Below, piece after piece: positions 36,423 through 44,716 of a stretch of 64,000 nucleotides of DNA. Made by a program: the position numbers and the translations under genes. The stretch comes from an uncultured Clostridia bacterium (lineage in GTDB: Bacteria; Bacillota; Clostridia; UBA1381). The notes under the pieces were generated by a model. That model saw nothing but the letters and a program-made list of their open reading frames with translations. It was not told where the DNA came from and searched no databases. The stretch lies in contig CANQIP010000004.1 in the NCBI GenBank assembly GCA_947623955.1, positions 1-64,000 of the forward strand, written 5' to 3'. Within the stretch, counting starts at the first letter, position 1. Each line of letters begins with the position of its first letter.

Positions 36423-38288
36423 ATGTACAAGTTATTAGACAAAATCCAATCGCCGGAAAACTTAAAAACCCTCACAATTCCCGAGCTTAACGCGCTGTGC
36501 GGCGAAATTCGGGAGTTTCTTGTTGACAGTGTGTCAAAAACGGGCGGTCACCTCGCGTCGAACCTCGGCGTCGTGGAACTTACCGTCGCGCTCCACACTG
36601 TTTTTGACGTTCCCAAGGATAAAATAATATTCGACGTGGGGCATCAGTCATACGTCCACAAAATTCTGACGGGCAGAAAAGACAAGTTCGATACGCTCCG
36701 CCAATTCGGCGGTCTTTCGGGGTTCCCGAAACGCGCGGAAAGCGGCTGCGACGCGTTTGACACGGGTCACAGCTCCACCTCGATAAGCGCGGCTCTCGGC
36801 ATAGCGCGGGCGCGCGACCTTGACAGCGATGATTACAACGTCATTTCCGTATTCGGCGACGGCGCACTCACCGGCGGCATGATGTACGAGGCGATGAACG
36901 ACGCGGGTCACTCGCGCACGCCCTTAATACTTATATTAAACGACAACGCCATGTCCATAGCCCGAAATGTCGGCGCGGTATCGACGCATCTGCGTAAGCT
37001 GCGCATGTCGCCGGCGTACTTTCATTCAAAGGTTGTCGTTGAAAGGATACTGAATAAAATCCCACTCGTCGGCAAGGGCATAGCGACGGTTATAAAAAAG
37101 GTAAAGCGGTTTTTCCGCCGCCTCGTAATACCGACGACGATGTTCGACGATTTGGGCTTTACGTACATGGGGCCCGTTGACGGTCACGACATCGAGGCTC
37201 TCATAAGCTGTTTCGACTACGTGAAAAGCGAGAAAAAGCCCGTGTTTATACACGTTCAGACGAAGAAGGGCAAGGGCTACGCTCCCGCCGAAAGCAACCC
37301 GCAGAAGTTCCACGGAATTTCGCCGTTCGACAAAGAAACGGGCAAAACGGCAAAGTCGGGCGAAACGTACAGTGACCGTTTCGGCGCGGCTATGGTGCGC
37401 ATAGCCGAGAAAAATCCGAAGGTTGTCGCTATCACGGGCGCAATGCCGAACGGTACGGGTCTTGACGAATTTGTGAAGAAAAACAAGAACCGCTTTTTCG
37501 ACGTGGGTATAGCCGAGCAGCACGGCGTAACGCTGTCGGCGGGTCTCGCGTCGGCGGGGTACATTCCCGTAATACCGCTGTACTCGTCATTTTTACAGCG
37601 TGCGTACGACCAGACGCTGCACGACGTTTGTCTGCAAAATCTTCACGTCGTGTTCCCGATTGACCGCGCAGGCATAGTCGGCGCGGACGGCGAGACGCAC
37701 CAGGGCGTTTACGATATTTCATACCTGACGCATATGCCGAATATGACGCTCCTGTCGCCCGCGACACTCGATCAGCTTGAGGAAATGCTCGACTTCGCAA
37801 TCAACCGTTTCGACGCGCCGATAGCGATACGTTATCCGCGCGGCGGATGCGAAGCCGAAAACGTGCCGCGCACGTTCACGCTCGGCAAGGCGCAGCTTAT
37901 ACGCGAGGGTACGGACGTTACGATAGTTGCTACGGGCAGAATGGTAAAACGCGCGGAGGAGGTCGCCGCGGTCGCGGGAAGGTCGGTCGAAATACTCGCG
38001 ATGCCGACGATAAAGCCGCTTGACGGCGAGGCTGTTATCGCGTCGGCTGTCAAGACGGGTCATGTGATAACGATTGAGGACAACGTGAAAATCGGCGGCA
38101 TGGGCAGTATGATCGCGTCGCTTATCGCCGAGCGCGGCGTAAAGTGTACGCTTAAAATATTCGCGTTCCCCGACAGCCCCATACCTCACGGCACGATTGG
38201 CGAGCTTGACACGCTGTATGGCTGTGACGCGGCGGCGATAGTCGGATACATGAATAATTCAATGCGAGAGGAAAATAATAATGGCTAA
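36423..38288 (+). CDS. dxs: 1-deoxy-D-xylulose-5-phosphate synthase
   Basis: Thiamine-diphosphate enzyme joining pyruvate and glyceraldehyde-3-phosphate, the entry step of the MEP isoprenoid pathway. The 621-aa length is standard. It has DVGHQSYVHKILTGR, the ThDP/Mg motif GDGALTGGMMYEAMNDAG with later DNAMSIARN, the transketolase centre with GIAEQHGVTLSAGLA, and the C-terminal domain with PTIKPLDGEAV. It overlaps tlyA by eight bases. Position next to OLE RNA and oapA is typical. Confidence 0.97.
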   Translation: MYKLLDKIQSPENLKTLTIPELNALCGEIREFLVDSVSKTGGHLASNLGVVELTVALHTVFDVPKDKIIFDVGHQSYVHKILTGRKDKFDTLRQFGGLSGFPKRAESGCDAFDTGHSSTSISAALGIARARDLDSDDYNVISVFGDGALTGGMMYEAMNDAGHSRTPLILILNDNAMSIARNVGAVSTHLRKLRMSPAYFHSKVVVERILNKIPLVGKGIATVIKKVKRFFRRLVIPTTMFDDLGFTYMGPVDGHDIEALISCFDYVKSEKKPVFIHVQTKKGKGYAPAESNPQKFHGISPFDKETGKTAKSGETYSDRFGAAMVRIAEKNPKVVAITGAMPNGTGLDEFVKKNKNRFFDVGIAEQHGVTLSAGLASAGYIPVIPLYSSFLQRAYDQTLHDVCLQNLHVVFPIDRAGIVGADGETHQGVYDISYLTHMPNMTLLSPATLDQLEEMLDFAINRFDAPIAIRYPRGGCEAENVPRTFTLGKAQLIREGTDVTIVATGRMVKRAEEVAAVAGRSVEILAMPTIKPLDGEAVIASAVKTGHVITIEDNVKIGGMGSMIASLIAERGVKCTLKIFAFPDSPIPHGTIGELDTLYGCDAAAIVGYMNNSMREENNNG

Positions 38289-39081
38289 GGTAAGGCTTGA
38301 CGCGCTCCTTGTGGACAAGGGTCTGGCGCAGAGCCGCGAGCGCGCAAAGGCGCTCATAATGGCTGGACAGGTTTATATAGACAACCAGAAGTGCGACAAG
38401 GCGGGTCAGCAGGTGGACAAAAGCGTAACGCCGGAGGTTCGCGGCGAAACGCTCAAATACGTGAGCCGAGGCGGGTTAAAGCTCGAAAAGGCTCTTAATG
38501 TGTTCCCCGTATCGCTCGAAGGCAAGGTGACGATGGACATAGGCGCGTCAACCGGCGGCTTTACAGACTGTATGCTGCAAAACGGCGCTAAAAAGGTGTT
38601 CGCCGTCGATGTGGGGTACGGTCAGTTCGCGTGGAAACTGCGCTCGGACGAGCGCGTCGTGAACATGGAGCGCACGAACATACGCTACGTCACGCCCGAG
38701 GACATCGGCGAAAAGATAGATTTCGCGTCGATCGACGTGTCGTTTATTTCGCTCCGTCTTGTGCTGCCCGTGGCGAAAAATCTGCTCGCGGACGACGGCG
38801 AAATAGTCGCGCTCATAAAGCCGCAGTTTGAGGCGGGGCGCGAACAGGTCGGCAAAAAAGGCGTTGTAAGGGATATTAAAGTACATTACGAGGTCATAAA
38901 AAACGTGCTCGATTTTGCACGGAGCATCAATCTTCACGCGGCGGGGCTTTCGTTTTCGCCCGTAAAGGGACCCGAGGGAAATATAGAGTACCTCGCGTAT
39001 TTCAAAAAGAGCGAATGTGATGATAATATAACGGACGAGGTGATACGTCGCATAGCGGACGAGTCGCACAGTGTGTTGTAA
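38281..39081 (+). CDS. tlyA: TlyA family rRNA 2'-O-methyltransferase / hemolysin
   Basis: A 266-aa protein with an N-terminal S4 RNA-binding domain (about 4-60, RLDALLVDKGLAQSRERAKA) and an FtsJ-type methyltransferase domain (about 75-245) with the SAM motif DIGASTGGFTDCML and FAVDVGYGQ. Family members methylate 16S and 23S rRNA ribose; the hemolysin label is historical. It overlaps the end of dxs, so it is translationally coupled, and is followed by ispE 13 nt later. dxs-tlyA adjacency is widespread in Firmicutes. Confidence 0.94.
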   Translation: MAKVRLDALLVDKGLAQSRERAKALIMAGQVYIDNQKCDKAGQQVDKSVTPEVRGETLKYVSRGGLKLEKALNVFPVSLEGKVTMDIGASTGGFTDCMLQNGAKKVFAVDVGYGQFAWKLRSDERVVNMERTNIRYVTPEDIGEKIDFASIDVSFISLRLVLPVAKNLLADDGEIVALIKPQFEAGREQVGKKGVVRDIKVHYEVIKNVLDFARSINLHAAGLSFSPVKGPEGNIEYLAYFKKSECDDNITDEVIRRIADESHSVL

Positions 39082-39094
39082 AGGAGTGGTAAAT

Positions 39095-39976
39095 ATGCTT
39101 TCGGACGACATAGTAATAACCGGCAGACGCGCCATAGCAAGGTCGTACGCGAAGATCAACCTCACGCTCGACGTTCTGTCAAGGCGCACGGACGGCTACC
39201 ACGATATAAGGATGATCATGCAGACGGTGTCGCTGTTTGATTTGCTCATAATCGACAAAACCGACGGTGAAATATCCGTTTCGACAAATCTTAAGTATCT
39301 GCCGACAAACAACAAAAACCTCGCGTACAGGGCGGCGGAACTTTTTTACTCGCTCACCTCGATACGCGGCGGCGCGAAAATAATAATACATAAGAATATC
39401 CCCGTGGCTGCGGGTCTCGCGGGCGGCAGCGGCAACTGCGCCGCCGTGCTTTGCGCGCTCAATATGCTCTACGGCTGTCCGTTAAGCCGCGAGGAAATAA
39501 TCCAAGCCGGAGCGTCGCTCGGCGCGGATGTGGCGTACTGTTTTACAGGCGGCACGCAGCTTGCGGAGGGTATAGGCGAAATTTTAACACCCCTTCCCCC
39601 TGCCCCGAAGGCGCATATACTTCTCGTAAAACCGCCCGTCAGCGTTTCGACGGCAGCGGTGTACGAGCAAATCGACGGCGCGGAAAATATGGCGCGTCCC
39701 GACACGGACGGCATGATACGCGCGATAAGGTCGGGCAGCGTCGGCGCGGTCGCGGATAAGCTTTCAAACGTCATGGAAAGCGTCACGGTAAAGCTGTACC
39801 CCGTTGTCGGCGGCATAAAAAAGAAGATGATTATGAACGGTGCGCTCGGCGCGGTAATGAGTGGCAGCGGGCCGACGGTATTCGGTATATTCGACGACTA
39901 CGCCAAGGCGAAAAGGAGCGCGGACAGCTTTGCGATGCAGTTCCGCGACGTGTACCTGACGAGTATAATGAACTGA
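39095..39976 (+). CDS. ispE: 4-diphosphocytidyl-2-C-methyl-D-erythritol kinase
   Basis: GHMP-family kinase for the fourth MEP-pathway step. ATG 39095 follows AAAGGAG; upstream codons overlap tlyA. The 293-aa protein has the N-terminal SYAKINLTLDVLSRRTDGYH, the ATP-binding loop PVAAGLAGGSGNCAAVL and the C-terminal GAVMSGSGPTVFGIF. With dxs it gives two isoprenoid genes in the OLE operon; the other MEP genes are not in the window. Confidence 0.95.
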   Translation: MLSDDIVITGRRAIARSYAKINLTLDVLSRRTDGYHDIRMIMQTVSLFDLLIIDKTDGEISVSTNLKYLPTNNKNLAYRAAELFYSLTSIRGGAKIIIHKNIPVAAGLAGGSGNCAAVLCALNMLYGCPLSREEIIQAGASLGADVAYCFTGGTQLAEGIGEILTPLPPAPKAHILLVKPPVSVSTAAVYEQIDGAENMARPDTDGMIRAIRSGSVGAVADKLSNVMESVTVKLYPVVGGIKKKMIMNGALGAVMSGSGPTVFGIFDDYAKAKRSADSFAMQFRDVYLTSIMN

Positions 39977-39992
39977 ATAAGAGGTGTTCCTT

Positions 39993-40805
39993 TTGGAGAG
40001 AGAGAAGGACAATATCATAATAATCGCCGACGAGGACGCCGCTGCTGCAGAAACGGCAAAATTGTCCGACGGCGGCAGATCCGATACGATAACTGCGGAA
40101 AATGACAGCGCGGAGACGAAAAAACGCACCGCGCCCGTTTTTTTGCGCTCATTTGCATCGGGAATACGCGGCGCGGCGTTTGATACGGCGGAGCGTATAA
40201 AATCACTGCCGTCCGACCTTACGCCGAATTTCGTTAAAATATCGTGCGCCGCGAGTGCGGCGGTGATTGTCGCGGCGGCTTTGACATTGTTCTTTATTCC
40301 GAAAAGCGACGGCGCGGCGGAGCGCTCCCTAAATTCGCTCCGCGAAAACAACGGCGCGTATATTGAGGCAAAAGCCGCGTATGACGACGCCGTTGCCGAA
40401 AACGAGCGTCTCGGCGGCGAGCTTAAATCAAAAAACGAGGAACTCGACGAATTTCGCACCGCGCAGGGCGGTCTCGACAAAATAAACGACAGCAATGCGG
40501 AACTTGAAAAACAAAGAGACGAACTTTTAAAGAAATCGGAAGAGAAACAAGCCGAATACAATTCGCTCACAGCCGCGCAGGACGGCGGGTCGGGCAGAAT
40601 TGTAACTCTGCCCTCCGGCTACTACACCGCAGGCAAGGACATTGCCGCCGGAAAGTACACCGTAACCGGTTCCGGCTCGATAGCGGTGGCACGCGGCGGA
40701 AAATCAATGGCTAACAAGCTGCTCACCCCCGACGGCGAGGAGTTTGAACTCAGGAACGACGACCGCGTGCAGATTGACGGCAGCGCGAAATTTGTTCCGA
40801 GGTGA
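39993..40805 (+). CDS. Membrane-anchored coiled-coil protein, paralog 1
   Basis: About 270 aa, not recognised as a named family. TTG 39993 follows GAGGTG; GTG at 39984 overlaps that site. A charged cytoplasmic N-terminus is followed by a membrane helix (about 85-105, ISCAASAAVIVAAALTLFFI), a coiled coil (about 110-195, rich in E, K, L) and a C-terminal small beta domain (about 200-270) with LPSGYYTAGKDIAAGKYTVT. The same coiled coil plus 'PAG+Y' domain layout recurs in the next gene, so this is a tandem duplication. It lies at the end of the OLE-dxs-ispE unit. Function unknown; an envelope sensor or structural role is possible. Confidence 0.65.
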   Translation: MEREKDNIIIIADEDAAAAETAKLSDGGRSDTITAENDSAETKKRTAPVFLRSFASGIRGAAFDTAERIKSLPSDLTPNFVKISCAASAAVIVAAALTLFFIPKSDGAAERSLNSLRENNGAYIEAKAAYDDAVAENERLGGELKSKNEELDEFRTAQGGLDKINDSNAELEKQRDELLKKSEEKQAEYNSLTAAQDGGSGRIVTLPSGYYTAGKDIAAGKYTVTGSGSIAVARGGKSMANKLLTPDGEEFELRNDDRVQIDGSAKFVPR

Positions 40806-40818
40806 CGAGGTGGCGCAT

Positions 40819-41427
40819 ATGACAAAGAAAAAACTGTTTATTATATTGCTCGCCGCGTTCACAGCCGCGGCGTCAACCGCAGCGGGGATTTTTGCGTTCG
40901 GCGCGGGCGCGAAACGCGAGGCGGCGGCGCGGCTTGAAACGGCAACGACCGACATAAAGGCGGATACGGAGACAATCACAGCCGAGTCGGAAAAAATAAA
41001 GGAGCAAATAAGCGCGGTTGACGCGGATTTGAGCACACGCGACACGATAAACGGCTACTACATGGAATACAAAAAGACGCACGACAGTCTGACCGAGGAA
41101 ATCAGCTCTCTGCAAAGCAAAATCGAGCAGCTCGACCGCGATATTGAGGCGAAGAAAAGCGAGACGGGCGGCGCCGATACGGGCGAAACAAAAAAGGGCA
41201 AAAAATACTCGTTAAGCGCAGGCGAAAGTTACTCCTGCCCCGACAAAATACCGGCGGGCAGGTATGTGGCGGAGGGCGAGGGTCAGCTTACCGTCCTGAA
41301 CTCCGCAGGCAGGGCGCGTATATCGCAAAATCTCAGCGTGGCGTATGACCACACGTACACCTTTGATATTTCAAAAGGCGAAAAGATACGGGTCTCGGAG
41401 GATATAACTCTTACGGAACTTAAATAA
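40819..41427 (+). CDS. Membrane-anchored coiled-coil protein, paralog 2
   Basis: 202 aa from ATG 40819 (ACGAGGTG upstream). The open frame reaches back to 40744 inside the previous gene. Signal-anchor helix about 5-27 (LFIILLAAFTAAASTAAGIF), coiled coil about 30-125, then a beta domain with CPDKIPAGRYVAEGEGQLTV resembling paralog 1. The N-terminal cytoplasmic extension of paralog 1 is absent, so most of this protein is extracytoplasmic. The 13-nt gap indicates co-translation with paralog 1. The transcript probably ends at the palindrome at 41446. No function can be assigned. Confidence 0.65.
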   Translation: MTKKKLFIILLAAFTAAASTAAGIFAFGAGAKREAAARLETATTDIKADTETITAESEKIKEQISAVDADLSTRDTINGYYMEYKKTHDSLTEEISSLQSKIEQLDRDIEAKKSETGGADTGETKKGKKYSLSAGESYSCPDKIPAGRYVAEGEGQLTVLNSAGRARISQNLSVAYDHTYTFDISKGEKIRVSEDITLTELK

Positions 41428-41432
41428 AAACA

Positions 41433-41492
41433 GGGACACTAAAATGGGGACACTAAAATTTTAGTGTCCCCATTCTTTTGTTTTAGTGCCCC
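41433..41492. repeat. GGGGACACTAAAA palindrome, copy 2 (nested)
   Basis: The 26-bp perfect palindrome is at 41446-41471. A further left arm GGGACACTAAAA (41433) and a decayed right arm TTTTAGTGCCCC (41481) surround it, giving a nested double dyad. It fills the space between convergent genes and abuts the stop codon of the dehydrogenase. Confidence 0.85.
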
Positions 41493-42449
41493 CTATTGTA
41501 AATCTACTCTGTTTCTCACTCCGCCCATTATGAATGTCTCTATGTTCTTCGCCACCTCGTCTATGCACCTGACGCGCGACTCGTACGCGCCCCATGCCAT
41601 GTGCGGCGTGAATATAACATTTTTTTCGTTTAGGATACGGTTGTAGGGGCTTAATGTGTCAAGCGGCTCTTTCGAGTACACGTCGATGCCGAGACCGCCT
41701 ATCTTACCGTCCTTTACCGCGTCCGTAAGAGCCTCTTCGTCGCACACTGCTCCGCGCGACACGTTTATAAGCACCGCGCCGTCCTTCATTTTCGCGATAC
41801 GCTCGCGGTTTATCATATTCATCGTTTCGCTTGTAAGCGGCACGTGCAGTGAAATTATGTCCGATTTTTCCAAAAGCTCGTCGAGACTTACGAAAAAGTC
41901 ATACTTACCCTGCGGCTTATGCGGCGTGACAAGCACGCTGCACCCCAGTCCGCGCGCTATACGCGCCACCTCGCCGCCGATGTTGCCGAAACCTATTATT
42001 CCCCACGTCATGCCCTTTATCTCGTGGAAATACGGCTTTAAACGGTTCTGAACGCCGCTTTCGGTGTACCGTCCGTCCTTTACGTACCTGTCGAACGCTC
42101 CGAGCCGCGTCACAAGCGACAGAGCCATCGCGACCGTCAGCTGCGCGACGGAGTCGGTGGAGTAGCCCTTTATGTTGCACACGCCTATCTGCTTGCGCCA
42201 GCAGTAGTTCACGTCTATGTTGTCAAAGCCCGTCGCCGTCACGCATATAAGCTTTAATTTCGGTGCAAGCGGCAGGTTTTCACTCGTAAGCTTTACCTTG
42301 TTTACGATGATCACCTCCGCGTCCTTTATGCGGTCGGCAAGCTGCAGTTCGGACGTCGTTTTGTAGACCGTGAGGTCGCCGAGCTGCTCTATTGCGGAAA
42401 ATTCGATGTCGTCGCCGAGCGTTTTCGCGTCGAGTATCACTATCTTCAT
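41493..42449 (-). CDS. D-2-hydroxyacid dehydrogenase
   Basis: A 318-aa NAD-dependent enzyme of the D-isomer 2-hydroxyacid dehydrogenase family (hydroxypyruvate/glycerate or lactate type). It has the nucleotide-binding motif GIIGFGNIGGEVARI near 150, the catalytic Arg in VLINVSRGAVCDEEAL, Glu in GIDVYSKEPL and His in VIFTPHMAWG. Substrate cannot be read from the sequence; the match to glycerate dehydrogenase-type proteins is general. It ends the long minus-strand cluster, 9 nt after the thioesterase. Confidence 0.9.
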   Translation of the reverse strand: MKIVILDAKTLGDDIEFSAIEQLGDLTVYKTTSELQLADRIKDAEVIIVNKVKLTSENLPLAPKLKLICVTATGFDNIDVNYCWRKQIGVCNIKGYSTDSVAQLTVAMALSLVTRLGAFDRYVKDGRYTESGVQNRLKPYFHEIKGMTWGIIGFGNIGGEVARIARGLGCSVLVTPHKPQGKYDFFVSLDELLEKSDIISLHVPLTSETMNMINRERIAKMKDGAVLINVSRGAVCDEEALTDAVKDGKIGGLGIDVYSKEPLDTLSPYNRILNEKNVIFTPHMAWGAYESRVRCIDEVAKNIETFIMGGVRNRVDLQ

Positions 42450-42458
42450 ACAATCACC

Positions 42459-42875
42459 TCACATAAGAGCCTGCAGCTTTTCCCACAATTCGGGCTGCGC
42501 CTTTTTCAGATTTATCGGCGCGAAGTTTTCGTTCACAAAGCCGTGCGCCGTTCTGCCCGTCGTCGCGAGTTTCATTTCCGGCAGCTTGTATACCTCGTAC
42601 TCAAACTCGCACCGCGCGACCGTCAGCTTTGTCATGCGGCACTTTACCAAAATCTCGTCCTCGTATTTAAGCCCAAAAATGTATTTCGCGCCCGTCTCGG
42701 TAAGCGGCATCTGCACACCCTTTTTCTCCATGCCGCTGTACGTCTCGCCCGTCTTTTTTATATAGTCCGTACGCGCCAGTTCGAACCACGGATAGTATCG
42801 GGAGTGATGCACTATTCCCATCATATCCGTTTCCGCGTAGCGCACCGTTAAATATGTTTCGCTCGTATACGCCAT
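42459..42875 (-). CDS. Acyl-CoA thioesterase, YbgC/4HBT family
   Basis: A 138-aa hot-dog-fold enzyme. The signature RYAETDMMGIVHHSRYYPWFE carries the catalytic Asp and the conserved His pair of 4-hydroxybenzoyl-CoA thioesterase relatives. It probably hydrolyses short-chain acyl-CoA; the substrate is not defined. It lies 18 nt downstream of pyk, so is likely co-transcribed. Confidence 0.88.
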   Translation of the reverse strand: MAYTSETYLTVRYAETDMMGIVHHSRYYPWFELARTDYIKKTGETYSGMEKKGVQMPLTETGAKYIFGLKYEDEILVKCRMTKLTVARCEFEYEVYKLPEMKLATTGRTAHGFVNENFAPINLKKAQPELWEKLQALM

Positions 42876-42893
42876 TTCGTTTCCCCTTAGTCT

Positions 42894-44648
42894 TTATATA
42901 ACCTTTTCCGTGCCGGAGTAAACAAGTCCGCGCTTTGCGTCCATCGTTACCGTCGTGCCGGAGGTGAGTATCTTTGTCGCGCCCGGCGCGGCGACGATTA
43001 CGGGTATGTCGAGCGCGGCGGCAAGCACCTGCGCGTTGTTTGCCTCTCCCGTTTCCTCGCTTATGATACCCGCCGCCTTGCGCAGCGTCGAAATCATATC
43101 GTTCGTCACCATATTCGTAACGACTATATCGCCGTCCGTAAAGTCACGCATAAGTTCGTCGTTGCTCGTCGCGACGCACACATTCGCGGTCGCGCTGATG
43201 CTTGAAAGACCCTTGCCGCTTACAAGCACATGACCTACGAGGTGTACCTTCATAATATTCGTCGTACCGGCAACGCCCATAGGAACGCCCGCGGTGATTA
43301 CGGCAAGCTCGCCGTCCTTTATAAGACCCGTTTTCTGCGCGCATTCAACGGCGTGGTCGAAAAGTTCGTCGGTGTTGCTCCTCGACTCGCTCATTATCGG
43401 CGTTACGCCCCACGAAAGGTTAAGCTGTCTGCGTCCTTTTACGCTCAATGTCGGCGCGATGATAGGACACGCCGGACGGAAACGCGAGATTTGACGCGCC
43501 GTGCCGCCCGCGTATGTAAGCACTATGATCGCAGCTGCGTGGAGATCGTGCGCCGTTGTGCAGGTCGCGTGGCTTATCGCGTTTGTGATGTCCATGCGTG
43601 AGTTGAAATTCATGTTTTCGAGACGCTTTACGTAGTCTATATCGTTCTCCGTGCGCTCCGCTATCGACGCCATCGTCTTAACCGTCTCAACGGGGTACTT
43701 GCCGACAGCCGTTTCGCCCGACAGCATTATAGCGCTCGTGCCGTCGTAGATAGCGTTCGCGACGTCGGTCGTCTCGGCTCTCGTCGGACGCGGATTCCTT
43801 ATCATCGAGTCGAGCATCTGTGTAGCCGTTATAACGACCTTGCCCGCGCGGTACGTTTTCTTTATAAGCTGTTTCTGAATTACAGGCAGATCCTGCATAT
43901 CTATCTCGACACCCATGTCGCCGCGGGCAACCATTATGCCGTGCGACTCGTGGAGGATCGCGTCGATGTTTTCAACGCCCTCGGCGTTCTCGATTTTTGC
44001 GATTACCTTTATGTCGCTGCCGCCGCGCTGCTGGAGAAGGTTCTTTATCTCCTTAACGTCGTCGGCGGTTCTCACGAATGACGCGGCTATAAAGTCAACG
44101 TCCTGCTCTATGCCGAAAATGATGTCGTCGATGTCCTTCTGGCTCATGTACGGCATCGAGAGCGACACGTTCGGGATATTCACGCCCTTTTTGTTCGATA
44201 TTACGCCGCCGTTCTTGACCTGACAGATTATGCGGTCGGAGTTTACGCTCAAAACCTCCATTTCGATAAGTCCGTCGTCTATAAGTATTCTGTTGCCCGC
44301 CTTAACGTCCTTGGGAAGGTCTGCGTATGTAATCGACACCTGCGTTTCGTCGCCCTCAACGTCGTCGGTGCAGAGCGTGAATTTCTGACCCTCTTTAAGC
44401 TCCACCTTGCCGTCCTTAAAGTCCTTTATACGAACCTCGGGGCCTTTTGTGTCGAGCAGTATCGCGACGGGCATGTCAAGCTCCTCGCGTACCTTTTTTA
44501 TGCTGTTCATCTTTTTGAGTGCTTCCTCATGCGTGCCGTGGGAAAAGTTAATTCTCGCCACGTCCATACCCGCTATCATAAGGTCGCGGAGTACGTCCTC
44601 GCTCTCCGTCGCGGGTCCCATCGTGCAGATTATCTTTGTCTTTCTCAT
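42894..44648 (-). CDS. pyk: Pyruvate kinase with C-terminal extra domain
   Basis: Last step of glycolysis, PEP plus ADP to pyruvate plus ATP. The 584-aa protein has an N-terminal barrel with KIICTMGPA, the signature IKVIAKIENAEGVENIDAIL and the MVARGDMGVEI loop, then the alpha/beta domain (to about 470). An extra C-terminal domain (about 480-584) resembles the PEP-utiliser mobile domain of Bacillus-type enzymes, but the usual TSH phosphohistidine motif is replaced by EETGEANNAQ, so it cannot be phosphorylated there. GGGAGG precedes ATG 44648. Confidence 0.95.
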   Translation of the reverse strand: MRKTKIICTMGPATESEDVLRDLMIAGMDVARINFSHGTHEEALKKMNSIKKVREELDMPVAILLDTKGPEVRIKDFKDGKVELKEGQKFTLCTDDVEGDETQVSITYADLPKDVKAGNRILIDDGLIEMEVLSVNSDRIICQVKNGGVISNKKGVNIPNVSLSMPYMSQKDIDDIIFGIEQDVDFIAASFVRTADDVKEIKNLLQQRGGSDIKVIAKIENAEGVENIDAILHESHGIMVARGDMGVEIDMQDLPVIQKQLIKKTYRAGKVVITATQMLDSMIRNPRPTRAETTDVANAIYDGTSAIMLSGETAVGKYPVETVKTMASIAERTENDIDYVKRLENMNFNSRMDITNAISHATCTTAHDLHAAAIIVLTYAGGTARQISRFRPACPIIAPTLSVKGRRQLNLSWGVTPIMSESRSNTDELFDHAVECAQKTGLIKDGELAVITAGVPMGVAGTTNIMKVHLVGHVLVSGKGLSSISATANVCVATSNDELMRDFTDGDIVVTNMVTNDMISTLRKAAGIISEETGEANNAQVLAAALDIPVIVAAPGATKILTSGTTVTMDAKRGLVYSGTEKVI

Positions 44649-44680
44649 AATTTATATACCCTCCCTTTCTTGTATAATAC

Positions 44681-44710
44681 AAAAAGGTGCCGCAGAAACA
44701 ACACCTTTAA
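44681..44710 (-). terminator. Hairpin between pfkA and pyk
   Basis: On the minus strand AAAGGTG pairs with CACCTTT (44702-44708 and 44683-44689), followed by a T-run. It could end pfkA transcription or act as an attenuator ahead of pyk. Confidence 0.5.
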
Positions 44711-44716
44711 ATATAT

